A stretch of 33,144 nucleotides of DNA from an uncultured Clostridia bacterium (GCA_947626735.1 CANQTK010000014.1:1-33144), one strand, 5' to 3'. Counted from the first letter of the stretch, positions 23,637-32,660 are shown. Program-made: numbers and translations. Notes: generated by a model not told the origin, from the letters alone.

Positions 23637-25170
23637 AAAATGCAAATATTTTTTTCTTTCCAGCAAATATTCTTTTTATCGTTTCTCCAATATTCATATT
23701 TTGTTTTTTACATGTATCTATTATACTTATTGCATCACAATAATATCTAGAAAACTCTAATTTTCTAAATCCTCCTGCAATTTTTAATTTCGTCTTTACT
23801 TTCCTTAATCCTCTTTCTGCCAAGTTATTTGTAAAATCAACCCTAAAATCTCTTAGAAATCTTAGATGATTATCAACTCGTTCCCTTAATCTTGTCTTTA
23901 AACATCTCTCACTATCAAAATATTGCTTCTTATCATAATCATATTCTTTTTTAAAATCTGCATCCCATACATCTAGTAACTCTAAATATCTTGTTTTAGC
24001 CTCTTCATACTCCTTTTCTGTGAAAGATGTTTTCCCATCCATTTTATATTCATCTACTTTATCTCTCAAACTTAGAAGATAATCCATAAAATTTTTTATA
24101 GAATCCCTTTTATGAACTTCATACTCAGCTTTACAATACCTTAAAATATGAAAGTTACATTCTGCTTGTTGCGATTGCACAAATGAATCATGTATTTTAT
24201 TATGATCGTGGCATACTGTCCCTATATACCTATCAAGAATTCCCATCTCTTTAAAACTTTCAAGATTTCTATGTTCAAAGGCTTCAAGCAATGATATTTC
24301 TTTTGTGAATACTCCGATTACACTCATGAATTTACCATTTACTTTTATTGGTGTTTCATCTTCATTAATAACAGGTGCTTTTAGAATTTGTCGTTTCATT
24401 TTATCTAAAATATTTTTACTCTTTTTACTAAATTGAGCAATGGTATTGCCAACTGTGCCATGACACATCTTTATTTTCCCATTGCTTAATAAACCTAAAA
24501 GTTCTGCTGTCTTTTGGTTTGGTACATTACAATATGAATTTAAATACACTATCAATGCTTTTATACCCTCATCATAGTTTATTGTATTTTTAATTTGTTC
24601 TGGAAATTTAGGCATATATTCTTTATTACAACATGGACATACTGTTTTCTTTCCTCTATATTGTGTAGTATGTATAATTACTTCAAGTGATATTAAGTCT
24701 CTTGATATTTCTTCTTTTTCTTCTGTTGCATGACCACAAGTACATGTTGCAACTTTAGAAACTTTAATAACTTCATCAGGTATTTTTGTCACAGTTGGAG
24801 CAGATCTCTTATGTCCTTTTTCTCTTCCAGGCTTTCTTCCAGATTTTACACGATTATTTTGAACTACATGTTTCAATCCATTTGTTGATGATGGCTTACA
24901 ACTATTGCTACTGTCTTTTCCTAAGCTGATTCTCTGCATCTCGAATTTTTCTTCGTATATCTTTAGTTTTTTTTTGAGTTCTATATTTTCTAATTTTAGA
25001 GTTTCGAATTGTCCTTTGTAATTATTTTTATCTAAATCATGTATAATTTCATCCTTTTGTCTGTTTTGCTGTTTTAGTAATTTATTTTCTTTTTCTTTAA
25101 TTTCATTTTCTTTAGTCAGTTTTTTATTTTTTTCTAGTAATTCTTTGTATTGTTTTTCAGAATACATCAT
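23635..25170 (-). CDS. IS66-family transposase
   Basis: 511 aa. An N-terminal coiled coil (1-80) is followed by a basic linker with SGRKPGREKGHKR, a zinc-ribbon-like region (Cys143, Cys145, Cys178, Cys181) and the DDE catalytic core: Asp271 in NEDETPIKV, a likely second Asp in the CHDHNKIHDS segment and Glu452 in TNNLAERGLR. The C-terminus GGFRKLEFSRYYCDAISIIDTCKKQNMN is the usual IS66 ending. The start has an AAGGTGG site. The frame is intact. Confidence 0.95.
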   Translation of the reverse strand: MMYSEKQYKELLEKNKKLTKENEIKEKENKLLKQQNRQKDEIIHDLDKNNYKGQFETLKLENIELKKKLKIYEEKFEMQRISLGKDSSNSCKPSSTNGLKHVVQNNRVKSGRKPGREKGHKRSAPTVTKIPDEVIKVSKVATCTCGHATEEKEEISRDLISLEVIIHTTQYRGKKTVCPCCNKEYMPKFPEQIKNTINYDEGIKALIVYLNSYCNVPNQKTAELLGLLSNGKIKMCHGTVGNTIAQFSKKSKNILDKMKRQILKAPVINEDETPIKVNGKFMSVIGVFTKEISLLEAFEHRNLESFKEMGILDRYIGTVCHDHNKIHDSFVQSQQAECNFHILRYCKAEYEVHKRDSIKNFMDYLLSLRDKVDEYKMDGKTSFTEKEYEEAKTRYLELLDVWDADFKKEYDYDKKQYFDSERCLKTRLRERVDNHLRFLRDFRVDFTNNLAERGLRKVKTKLKIAGGFRKLEFSRYYCDAISIIDTCKKQNMNIGETIKRIFAGKKKIFAF

Positions 25171-25325
25171 GTAAAATCACCACCTTTTTCTATCTCTTGA
25201 TGTGATGATTATACTACATATTGCAAGAAAATGCACGTTACAATAGTATTACGAGAATATTACAGTGCGAGGATTGATGCAGAGAAAGTATTTATTATTT
25301 TTCCATTTTTAAATTAAAAAACATG

Positions 25326-25370
25326 AAAAAAGGCTTAAATTAAGCAATATACTTAAATTAAAGCCTTTTT
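25326..25370 (-). terminator. Terminator-like hairpin at the right end of the IS66 element
   Basis: Arms 25326-25344 and 25352-25370 (AAAAAGGCTT type, one bulge) with a 7-base loop and a T-run on the minus strand. It lies upstream of the transposase, where it would stop transcripts entering from the adhesin gene. Confidence 0.7.
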
Positions 25371-25491
25371 ATATGATGTAACATATTTCTCAAAAAATAT
25401 TTGTTAAAAAATATATTAAGTTTTTGTTACAGAAATGTTACATGCAACTTGGTTTCATGATTTCTTTCGTTAAAAACTATTATCTAGTAAC

Positions 25492-25499
25492 AATTAGTG
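25492..25499. repeat. 8-bp target-site duplication, right copy (AATTAGTG)
   Basis: Direct repeat of 23560-23567, abutting the right IS end. Confidence 0.9.
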
Positions 25500-25508
25500 T
25501 AAAAACAT

Positions 25509-25524
25509 CTAATTGTGTTTTTTT
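25509..25524 (-). terminator. Right arm of the split terminator, 3 bp after the adhesin gene
   Basis: CTAATTGTGTTTTTTT pairs exactly with 23550-23565. In the uninterrupted chromosome this was the terminator of the adhesin gene. The IS now separates the arms by almost 2 kb. Confidence 0.85.
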
Positions 25525-25527
25525 GTA

Positions 25528-28500
25528 TTAGAATAATACATATTTTTTAATAAAGATAAGTCCTGTTGATAAAATACCTAAAATGATTCCTGTTAATGTA
25601 ACATAGGTAATTGTGTTTTCCACTCCTGTTTTAACACTTAAAATAACTGGTGCATCATCGATATCGTCTTCTTTTGGTTTTTGATTGTTTGGTGTAGAAT
25701 CAATATCTGGTGTATTGCTATCGTTTTTGTCTTTACTAATTTCTGCTACGTTTACTTTTAGTCCTAAGTTATTTTTTCCATTTATCCAAGTAAGTAATAC
25801 TTCTACTTCTGCTGACTCTCCTGGTTGTAATAAAGTATCTTTTAGTTGGTCTGTTACAATTTTTCCGTCTACTTCTTTCCATTTAGGATTATCTGTTGCT
25901 ACAAATTTTAAGCCTTCTGGAATATAGTCTGAAATTTCTTCTGCGTAACCTGCAATTTCACCTTCGTTTGTCACTCTAATTTTATAACGGAATTTTACTA
26001 CAACTTTACCTAGTTGACTTTCTTTGATTTCGACTTTTACTACTTCTTCTGGATTGTCTTCTGCTTTATGACCTGTTGGTGTTACTGTTTCTTTTCCATT
26101 CTCTATGACAATGGCTTCTGTTACCCATTTTCTTAATGCTAAATCAAAGTATTTTACTTTTACTTTTTCAGTATCTTGGTCATCCTCTTCTTCAATCCAT
26201 TTATCTGGTGTAGAATCTTTGTCAACTACATCGTTTCCGTCTTTATCGGAATCGTTTGAAATTTGTGCCTTGTTGATTAAAATTCTATCCGATGTATTTG
26301 GTTCTGTTACTTTGAAGACAATTTTGATATCGCGATGATCTGGCTCTTCCATGGTTTCTATATCAAATTTCTTTAATAGATTGTCCCTTCCTGTTGCATC
26401 TTCTTGTTCTTTTGATAAGTAATCTGTTTTAACACTTACTGCTTTGGTTATATCGTCCGTTTCATTACCATCTTCATCTAGCATTACCCAACGATATTCT
26501 TTATTTGTTTCATTTTCTGGTAAGAACTCTAAACCATCTGGTAAATCATCTTTTACTTCTTTGGCATAACCGTCTTTGGTTCCTTCGTTATAGACTCTTA
26601 ATGTATACGTTACGAAATCTCCATTTTGCACTTCTACTGGTTCTTTGGTATGTTCATACGTATAGTTTCCGTCTTCTGTTACTTTAAATTGTGGTATACG
26701 GTTCGTTACTTCTTCTTGATTAACACCTGTAATAAATTTTCTTAAAGCTAAATCGAAGTAGCTTAATTTTACGTGTTCTTTGTCAATGTCATCTTCTTTT
26801 TCTTCGTTATTGTCTGGGGTAGAATCCTTATCTTCTACTGGATTTCCTTCTTCATCAGCATCATCGGAAATTTCTGCAATGTTGGTAATGATTCCTTCGT
26901 AAGTATTGAAAGCAACTACTTTGAAAACTACTTTTACTTCTTTATAATCTGGTGTTGTTCTTGTGCTATCAAATGCTTCAATTAAGTTTTCTCCTGATTC
27001 TTTTTCTTGTTCTTTTGATAAGTAATCTGTTGTAATACTTACTGCTTTGGTTACGTCGTCTGTTTCGTTACCATTTTCATCTAACATTACCCAACGATAT
27101 TCTTTATTCGTATCATTTTCTGGTAAAAATTCTAATCCATTTGGAATATCATCTTTTACTTCTTTGGCATATCCTGCAATATCTCCTTCATTATAAATAC
27201 GAAGAGTATATTCTACTAAATCTGTACTATCTACTTCAATAGGTTCTTTGGTATGTTCATAAATGTAATTGCCATTTTCGTCTTTTACATTGGTGAATAC
27301 AGGAACTCTATTGGTTACTGGTGTATCGTTTACTTTGGTAATAAATTTTCTTAATGCTAAGTCAAATTCTTCTAAAATTAGTTTTTCAAAGTCATCATCA
27401 TCTTGTTGTCCTTTATAGAAATAATTTTCGTCTGTTAATACCGATTTATTACTATCGTTTCCTTTATAGTCTGGTAAGTCTGAATCAGATGGTAATTGAT
27501 CATTTGGTATTTGATCTTCTGGTTTTGAATTGTCTTTGGTTAAGCTATCTGGAGTAGAGTCTCGATCTGTCATTTTCTCTCCGCTTTCACTAGTAAAGTC
27601 TGTTATTTCTGCAATATTGGTAATCACTTTATCTAAGTTTTCGGTAGAGATTACTTTACATTTTATTTTTAAATCTTTATAGTGTAAGGTTGTTCCGTCA
27701 AAGGCTTCAATTAGATTATCTTCTGGGTCTATTTCATCTCTTTCTAAGAAATGCGTTGTTGCTTTTCTTAAAGAAGAATCTACTATCCATCCATATTGTG
27801 CATTAAATTGTTCTTCATCGTTCATTACAAATTGTAATTGTGGTGGTAAATAGTCTGTTACAGAACTTGCATAACCACTGATTTCACCTTCATTATAAAT
27901 TCTCAATGTATAAATGACAATATCTCCTACGGATACTCCAATTGGGTCTTTTGGATGTTTATAGATTGCTGTTGTTCCTGTTTTATTTTGTAATGGACTA
28001 AGATCTATTACTGGTTCTCTTGTATAGCTTCCGTCTTCTTTCTTGAATTCTTTGTCGTTAATTTGAGTAATAAATTTTCTTAAGGCTAAATCAATACTTC
28101 TGCCTGGCATTACTAATTCTTCATAGTCGTCATCGTCTTCGTAACCCCAACCTTTTTCAGAATCTTCTGGATGATAATTATTTTTTTGATCATCCGTTAA
28201 ATCTTTTGGTTTAGAATCGCGGTCTGTAATTGATTGATGATTTTCATCTTCTGCTTTTGTAATTTCTGCTACGTTCTTCATGCTTTTTGCTACTTGTGAT
28301 ACCGAAGCAACTACCTTACATTCTATTTGTAAGTCTACATAGTAAATGGTATTTCCGCCTTTTTGTATTTTTTGTACTTTGATAACGCTGTCATCGCCTG
28401 CTTTTTCTGTTCCATTAAAGCTTGGAATTAAAACATCTTTTAATTTATCGGTTGTAATGGTTTTTCCATCTTCAGATACCACCCAACCATATTGATTATT

Positions 28501-31395
28501 AATGTCACTTTCTCTTACAAATTCCAATCCTTCTGGTAGAAGGTCAGTTACTTCAGAGGCATAACCATCTAATTCTCCTTCGTTATAAATACGGATGGTA
28601 TAAATAATGGTATCACCTGTGTTCACTTCAATTGGCTCTTTGGTATGAGTTTTGGTAACGGTATCAATGTTTCCGTCTTTTAAGTCTTTTAAAGTTTGTT
28701 CTGTAATTTCAGGCTCTCTACTTGGTGTTACGTTTGGTGTTTCCTCTGCTGTTGCATTTGGAGCAATGACTTTCGTAATAAATTTTCTTAAGGCTAAGTC
28801 AAAGTATCTTCCTGGTATTACTAATTCTTCATAATCGTCATCATCTTCATAACCCCAACCATCCGTTGAATGACCTGGTTTGTAGTTATCACCTTTTTTA
28901 TCCTCTGGTAAATTTTTTGGTACAGAATCTCTATCTTGCACTGGTTGGTTACTTTTATCTTTTGCTTCTGTTATTTCTGCTACGTTTTTAAAGCTTTGTG
29001 TTGTTTCTAATACGTTTGCTGTTACAACACATTCTATTTCTAAATCTACATAGTAAATAGAATTTTGACCTTGTGTTAATTTTTTAACTTCTATTCCACT
29101 AGATGAACTATTTTGTACTTCTTCTGTTGAATTAAATTTTGGAAGTAGAACATCTTGTAATTTATTTGTTGTAATTGTTCTTCCGTCACCAGATGCTTGC
29201 CAACCATATTTTGTATTGATGTCACTTTCTGTTTTTAAGGTTAAACCTGCTGGTAAATAGTCTGTTACTTGTGATGCATAACCATCTAGTTCTCCTTCAT
29301 TATAAATTCGAATAGTGTATGTAACAATATCTCCTAGTTTTACTTCAAGTGGATCTTTGGTATGAGTTTTTGTAACTGTATTCGTTTTTCCTTCTTTTAA
29401 ATCCTTTAAGGTTTGTTCTGTAATTTGTGGCTCTCTACTTTCTACATTTTGATTGTTAATTTTAGTAATAAATTTTCTTAAAGCTAAATCAAAGTATTTG
29501 TCTGTTAATACTAATTCTTCATAGTCATCATCATCTTCATAACCTTTTCCTTTTGTAGGATTATCTGGATTATAATTGTTCTTTTTATCACCTAAATTAT
29601 TTGGTGTAGAATCTCTATCTACTACATCATTATGATTTTCATCTTTTGCTTCTGTTATTTCTGCTACATTTTTTAAACTTTGTTTTGTCGTAGAATCTTT
29701 TGCTACTACTTTACATTCTACTTGTAAATCTTTATATTTTACTTCTGAACCGTTAAATGCTTCAATTAGCTGATTTGCTAAGTTTGTCGAATAAATTGTT
29801 TTCCCATCACTTTCTTTTTGCCATCCATTCGTTGTATTAATTTCACTAGGTTCTAATAATTCTAGTCCCTCTGGTAGATAATCTACTACCTTTGAAGCAT
29901 ATCCATTTATATCTCCTTCATTATAAATACGAATAGTATATAAAACGGTATCTCCTTCTTTTACTTGAATTGGTGTTTTCGTGTGTTCTTTTGTTGCTGT
30001 TGTAACACTTCCAGTGATAGTATTAGGTTGAACATTTGGTACTCTACTTGGTTTTACATCAACACCATTTATTTTGGTAATGAATTTTCTTAAGGCTAAA
30101 TCAAATTCTGATAAAGTTAATTCACTTTCTTCTTTAAATTGTTTTTCTTCTGGTACAATTTCTACGACTGGTTGTTCATTATTACTTTGATTATCATTTA
30201 CTTCCCAATAAGTAAGAGTATTTTGCTTTACTTTTGTAGTAATTTGAAATTTTACTTTATCTATACTAGTTCCTTGTGTTTCTTCTATTTTTAAATAGAA
30301 TTGTTCTCCGCTTTTTGCTAAATTTGCTAATGTTAAATCTGATTGTTCTGTTCTATTCTTATTTAGTAATTTATATTCTATATTTGCATTGTCTGAACCT
30401 GTTAATTTTCCCTCTATTGTATAAACAATATTAGCATTATTTTCTGTTATTGTATAAGGACCTGCGATATAGTAAGTTTTACCATTGCTTTGCTTTTTCT
30501 CTAATTTTGCTGAATCTTTCGTTAAATGAATTGGATTAGTTGCAGTAAGACTTGATGATGTACTTTTATTCTTTTCTGCAGCATCAATTAAATAAGTATA
30601 TAATTGGTCTAATTCATCTAATAATTCCCAACTTGCATCTCCGTGGATATCACTTTTTCCATCAAAAAAATCGCCTATATCTTGATAATGGTTTGCTGCT
30701 TTTTCTTTTTCACTTATTTGCACTGCTGTTAAGATATCTGTATCATATTCACTATTTGCATTAGTAAAATGCCAAATCGCTAATTGTTGTACAATATCTA
30801 TTAAGTCATCGCTAATTTCTTTATAGGTTTCATTAAATAAAATACTAGTTTGAGGAATATGAGCATTTGTTAATAATTGTTGTTTGTATTCTTTTGCTGT
30901 TTCTTCTGCTTGTTTTGTTGGAACATAGCAATGATCTAATAACCATACAAGTGAATTATAATTTTCCTCCTTATTATTTGCTAAGGTTTGTTTATATGCA
31001 TTTATAATACCTTCGTCTGTACCGTTAGCTGGTTTCTTCATATCAGCATATTTTGTATAATTTCTTCCATGTGTGTCACTTCCATTAGCAGAACCAAAAC
31101 CAACTCCCATTCTCAAACAATAAAAGGTCGAATTCGTGTTAGTTTGCTTTACATTATACTGGTCACTATTATATTCATATATTTTCCACATATGTAAGTT
31201 TTCTTTCGTTCCGTGGTTTTCTGTTTCTATTCCTACTTGATAAGCATAACCAGAATTACGATAGGTTGGATTGTCCATTTTTAGATATTTTCCTGGACTT
31301 GTTATAGTAGCGTGTGAAACACAACTTGTAGAAAGTATCCCTACTATCGTTACTCCCATTGCTAATTTAGATAATAAATGTTTTCTCCAATTCAT
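25528..31395 (-). CDS. Giant surface adhesin: thioester domain, seven DUF11-like repeats, sortase-like tail
   Basis: 1955 aa. The signal peptide (about 1-29) is followed by a thioester domain (about 45-240). Cys93 in TFYCLRMG and Gln204 in VQQLAIW match the C and PhixQxxPhiW motifs of Gram-positive thioester adhesins that bind host proteins covalently. A beta-rich segment (about 280-400) follows. Seven repeats then begin with [FI]DLALRK[FW][IV]T, contain 'GD.V.YT.RIYNEG...GYA..V.D.LP.GL.F' and end with NVAEIT or similar plus acidic DRDSTP and YEDDDDYEEL linkers, as in DUF11-type stalk domains. The C-terminus SVKTG (1920-1924), a hydrophobic helix and KK resemble a non-canonical sortase signal. 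Role inferred: host or mucus adhesion at the tip of a long stalk. It has its own promoter. Confidence 0.9.
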   Translation of the reverse strand: MNWRKHLLSKLAMGVTIVGILSTSCVSHATITSPGKYLKMDNPTYRNSGYAYQVGIETENHGTKENLHMWKIYEYNSDQYNVKQTNTNSTFYCLRMGVGFGSANGSDTHGRNYTKYADMKKPANGTDEGIINAYKQTLANNKEENYNSLVWLLDHCYVPTKQAEETAKEYKQQLLTNAHIPQTSILFNETYKEISDDLIDIVQQLAIWHFTNANSEYDTDILTAVQISEKEKAANHYQDIGDFFDGKSDIHGDASWELLDELDQLYTYLIDAAEKNKSTSSSLTATNPIHLTKDSAKLEKKQSNGKTYYIAGPYTITENNANIVYTIEGKLTGSDNANIEYKLLNKNRTEQSDLTLANLAKSGEQFYLKIEETQGTSIDKVKFQITTKVKQNTLTYWEVNDNQSNNEQPVVEIVPEEKQFKEESELTLSEFDLALRKFITKINGVDVKPSRVPNVQPNTITGSVTTATKEHTKTPIQVKEGDTVLYTIRIYNEGDINGYASKVVDYLPEGLELLEPSEINTTNGWQKESDGKTIYSTNLANQLIEAFNGSEVKYKDLQVECKVVAKDSTTKQSLKNVAEITEAKDENHNDVVDRDSTPNNLGDKKNNYNPDNPTKGKGYEDDDDYEELVLTDKYFDLALRKFITKINNQNVESREPQITEQTLKDLKEGKTNTVTKTHTKDPLEVKLGDIVTYTIRIYNEGELDGYASQVTDYLPAGLTLKTESDINTKYGWQASGDGRTITTNKLQDVLLPKFNSTEEVQNSSSSGIEVKKLTQGQNSIYYVDLEIECVVTANVLETTQSFKNVAEITEAKDKSNQPVQDRDSVPKNLPEDKKGDNYKPGHSTDGWGYEDDDDYEELVIPGRYFDLALRKFITKVIAPNATAEETPNVTPSREPEITEQTLKDLKDGNIDTVTKTHTKEPIEVNTGDTIIYTIRIYNEGELDGYASEVTDLLPEGLEFVRESDINNQYGWVVSEDGKTITTDKLKDVLIPSFNGTEKAGDDSVIKVQKIQKGGNTIYYVDLQIECKVVASVSQVAKSMKNVAEITKAEDENHQSITDRDSKPKDLTDDQKNNYHPEDSEKGWGYEDDDDYEELVMPGRSIDLALRKFITQINDKEFKKEDGSYTREPVIDLSPLQNKTGTTAIYKHPKDPIGVSVGDIVIYTLRIYNEGEISGYASSVTDYLPPQLQFVMNDEEQFNAQYGWIVDSSLRKATTHFLERDEIDPEDNLIEAFDGTTLHYKDLKIKCKVISTENLDKVITNIAEITDFTSESGEKMTDRDSTPDSLTKDNSKPEDQIPNDQLPSDSDLPDYKGNDSNKSVLTDENYFYKGQQDDDDFEKLILEEFDLALRKFITKVNDTPVTNRVPVFTNVKDENGNYIYEHTKEPIEVDSTDLVEYTLRIYNEGDIAGYAKEVKDDIPNGLEFLPENDTNKEYRWVMLDENGNETDDVTKAVSITTDYLSKEQEKESGENLIEAFDSTRTTPDYKEVKVVFKVVAFNTYEGIITNIAEISDDADEEGNPVEDKDSTPDNNEEKEDDIDKEHVKLSYFDLALRKFITGVNQEEVTNRIPQFKVTEDGNYTYEHTKEPVEVQNGDFVTYTLRVYNEGTKDGYAKEVKDDLPDGLEFLPENETNKEYRWVMLDEDGNETDDITKAVSVKTDYLSKEQEDATGRDNLLKKFDIETMEEPDHRDIKIVFKVTEPNTSDRILINKAQISNDSDKDGNDVVDKDSTPDKWIEEEDDQDTEKVKVKYFDLALRKWVTEAIVIENGKETVTPTGHKAEDNPEEVVKVEIKESQLGKVVVKFRYKIRVTNEGEIAGYAEEISDYIPEGLKFVATDNPKWKEVDGKIVTDQLKDTLLQPGESAEVEVLLTWINGKNNLGLKVNVAEISKDKNDSNTPDIDSTPNNQKPKEDDIDDAPVILSVKTGVENTITYVTLTGIILGILSTGLIFIKKYVLF
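25690..30108 (-). repeat. Seven tandem 0.5-0.75 kb repeats coding for the DUF11-like stalk
   Basis: Repeat starts (DLALRK) are near 30108, 29500, 28810, 28098, 27372, 26763 and 26157. Units 2-4 share long YEDDDDYEEL linkers and a 'TLKDLK' insertion, and units 5-6 share near-identical 'NKEYRWVMLDE' segments, so duplication seems to have happened in two groups. Confidence 0.85.
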
Positions 31396-31567
31396 AATTT
31401 TACCATCCTTTTATTTTTTGATATAGTTATCTATATTTTATTTTAAAGACCTTTTTCCCATTCGTCAATAGCAATATTTGCCAGTATTTTTCCTGTTTTC
31501 ATTTTGCTATTTTTTAGTAGTTACGGAAATAAATCTTTTACGCTTTACTTTTTATTTTCAAGCCTAT
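31396..31567 (-). promoter_or_regulatory. Leader of about 170 nt before the adhesin gene
   Basis: The distance from the predicted start of transcription to the ATG is long. I looked for c-di-GMP-I (GEMM), c-di-AMP and T-box cores and found none. The last part holds an AAGGATG ribosome site. Confidence 0.4.
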
Positions 31568-31573
31568 ATTACA

Positions 31574-31602
31574 ATTATATTACATTTTAGTTACTTTTTC
31601 AA
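31574..31602 (-). promoter_or_regulatory. Predicted sigma-A promoter of the adhesin gene
   Basis: On the minus strand: TTGAAA (31602-31597), 17-bp spacer, TATAAT (31579-31574), a near-consensus promoter. Confidence 0.75.
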
Positions 31603-31620
31603 GGTTTTATGTGAATTTTC

Positions 31621-31911
31621 TTAGGAAAATAGGCATTTGAAACGTAAAAAACAATGGAAAATAATAAAATTCCATTGTTTTTTGTATTCTTTATATAAAT
31701 TATTATCCATTCCTATTGTTGTTATTTTTGTTTCATCATAATATGCTTTTGCCTTTATATATGCATTTTCTATTGCATTTTTTCCTGTTTCTTTTGGCTT
31801 TATATTTACTCCTAAGTCTTTGATGGTTAATACTTCTATATTTCTTTCTTTTAGTTTTGCTGCATATTTTTTAATTTTTGCTGGATTTGTTGTTGCAAAT
31901 AATACTTTCAT
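31621..31911 (-). pseudogene. Ham1/RdgB-like non-canonical purine NTP pyrophosphatase, truncated to its N-terminal part
   Basis: 96 aa. Residues 1-71 follow the Ham1 pattern: MKVLFATTNPAKIKKY (FATxNxxK), ETGKNAIENAYIKAKAYYDET and IGMDNNL in place of the usual ADDSGL. Such enzymes hydrolyse dITP and XTP. After NNL the sequence turns into an unrelated tail (YKEYKKQWNFIIFHC) coded by a terminator hairpin. The central and C-terminal half is missing, so an active enzyme is unlikely. Its ATG overlaps the stop of the upstream gene (TAATG) with an AAGGAGG site. Whether the truncated product is made is unknown. Confidence 0.75.
31646..31683 (-). terminator. Terminator inside the end of the Ham1 remnant
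   Basis: AAAAAACAATGGAA and its exact complement form a 14-bp stem with a 10-base loop and a T-run on the minus strand. Confidence 0.8.
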
Positions 31912-32660
31912 TACTTTACCTCCTTGAAACCATTCCTACTCCATAACCATAAAGGCGTATGTATATCTATTGGTTTGTATTTCGTTTCTTTAAATAATTC
32001 ATTCCATCTATCAACTACTATGAGTGGAACATCATTTTTATTTAATTCTTCATCACTTATTAGTCCTAATTTGTGTGTTGCTTGAATTACATGTGTATCT
32101 GGTGCAACTGTTAGGTGTTCAATATTTTTATATTTTCTATCAGTATATTGATATATTACATATAACCAATAGTTACATATTTTTGTTCCAGATAAATAAG
32201 GAAATTTCTTTTTATTTTCTTTTTGAATAAAATTTCTTATTTTATCAACATCATTATCTAATTGGTCAAACATTTTTCTAATGTCTCCATCGTATAATTC
32301 TACAAATGTTTTGCATAATGATAACCATATTTCAGTTTGCTTTTGTTTTTGTAATGCTATCTTATATTTTATAAGTGCTCTTTGTACTTCTTCAAAAGAT
32401 TTTTCTAAACATTTTTTAGGTTTAAATACAAATTTTGTCTCTTTATCATTATATGTCTCTAACGCACTTTGCCATAATTTATATGAATTTCTCTGATAAT
32501 TCAAAGCCATAGGTAATGTAAAATAAAGATAATTTTCTATCGATGATTTTTCTAAATGTGGATTTGCATCTTCAGGCATAACTTCGCCACCAAGCTTACC
32601 ATTTTTCCATAAATTATATAAAATTTCAACTTTTTGTAGTATTTCTTCTTTATTATACAT
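31911..32660 (-). CDS. Putative HhH-GPD-like DNA glycosylase
   Basis: 249 aa starting MYNKEEIL; the ATG has a TTGAGGTG ribosome site. Residues 153-169 (FPYLSGTKICNYWLYVI) align with the helix-hairpin-helix LPGVGxKTAxxxL of endonuclease III/MutY/OGG enzymes, placing Lys160 at the lyase lysine. VAPDTHVIQATHKLGL (185-200) aligns with the VDTHVxRxxxRLGL segment containing the catalytic Asp (Asp188). No FeS-cluster cysteines are visible. Inference: a base-excision glycosylase/lyase. It is translationally coupled to a Ham1-type pyrophosphatase gene, which would pair removal of damaged bases from DNA with cleansing of the nucleotide pool. The N-terminal half is not recognised. Confidence 0.55.
   Translation of the reverse strand: MYNKEEILQKVEILYNLWKNGKLGGEVMPEDANPHLEKSSIENYLYFTLPMALNYQRNSYKLWQSALETYNDKETKFVFKPKKCLEKSFEEVQRALIKYKIALQKQKQTEIWLSLCKTFVELYDGDIRKMFDQLDNDVDKIRNFIQKENKKKFPYLSGTKICNYWLYVIYQYTDRKYKNIEHLTVAPDTHVIQATHKLGLISDEELNKNDVPLIVVDRWNELFKETKYKPIDIHTPLWLWSRNGFKEVK

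Larger units (their letters stand above)
23568..25491 (-). mobile_element. IS66-family insertion sequence, single-ORF type, intact
   Basis: A 1924-bp element bounded by perfect 17-bp inverted ends (23568-23584 GTTACTAGATAATAGTT; 25475-25491 its complement) and flanked by AATTAGTG on both sides. It holds one transposase gene and no TnpA/TnpB-like small ORFs, as in the ISBst12-like group. The 300 bp to the right of the transposase carry a terminator-like hairpin and several scattered GTTACA/TGTAAC motifs, but no gene. Ends, duplication and gene all look intact, so the insertion may be recent. Confidence 0.95.

Noticed and set aside
31320-31350. Lipoprotein signal (Cys25) in the adhesin
   Set aside because: The residues before Cys25 (STS) do not fit a lipobox, and a standard signal peptidase site follows near residue 29.
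25528-31395. CRISPR array or non-coding tandem repeat
   Set aside because: The repeats are long, in frame, diverged and protein-coding.
31396-31620. c-di-GMP riboswitch before the adhesin
   Set aside because: No GGGCAAACC-like or GCAAAGC-like conserved core on the minus strand.
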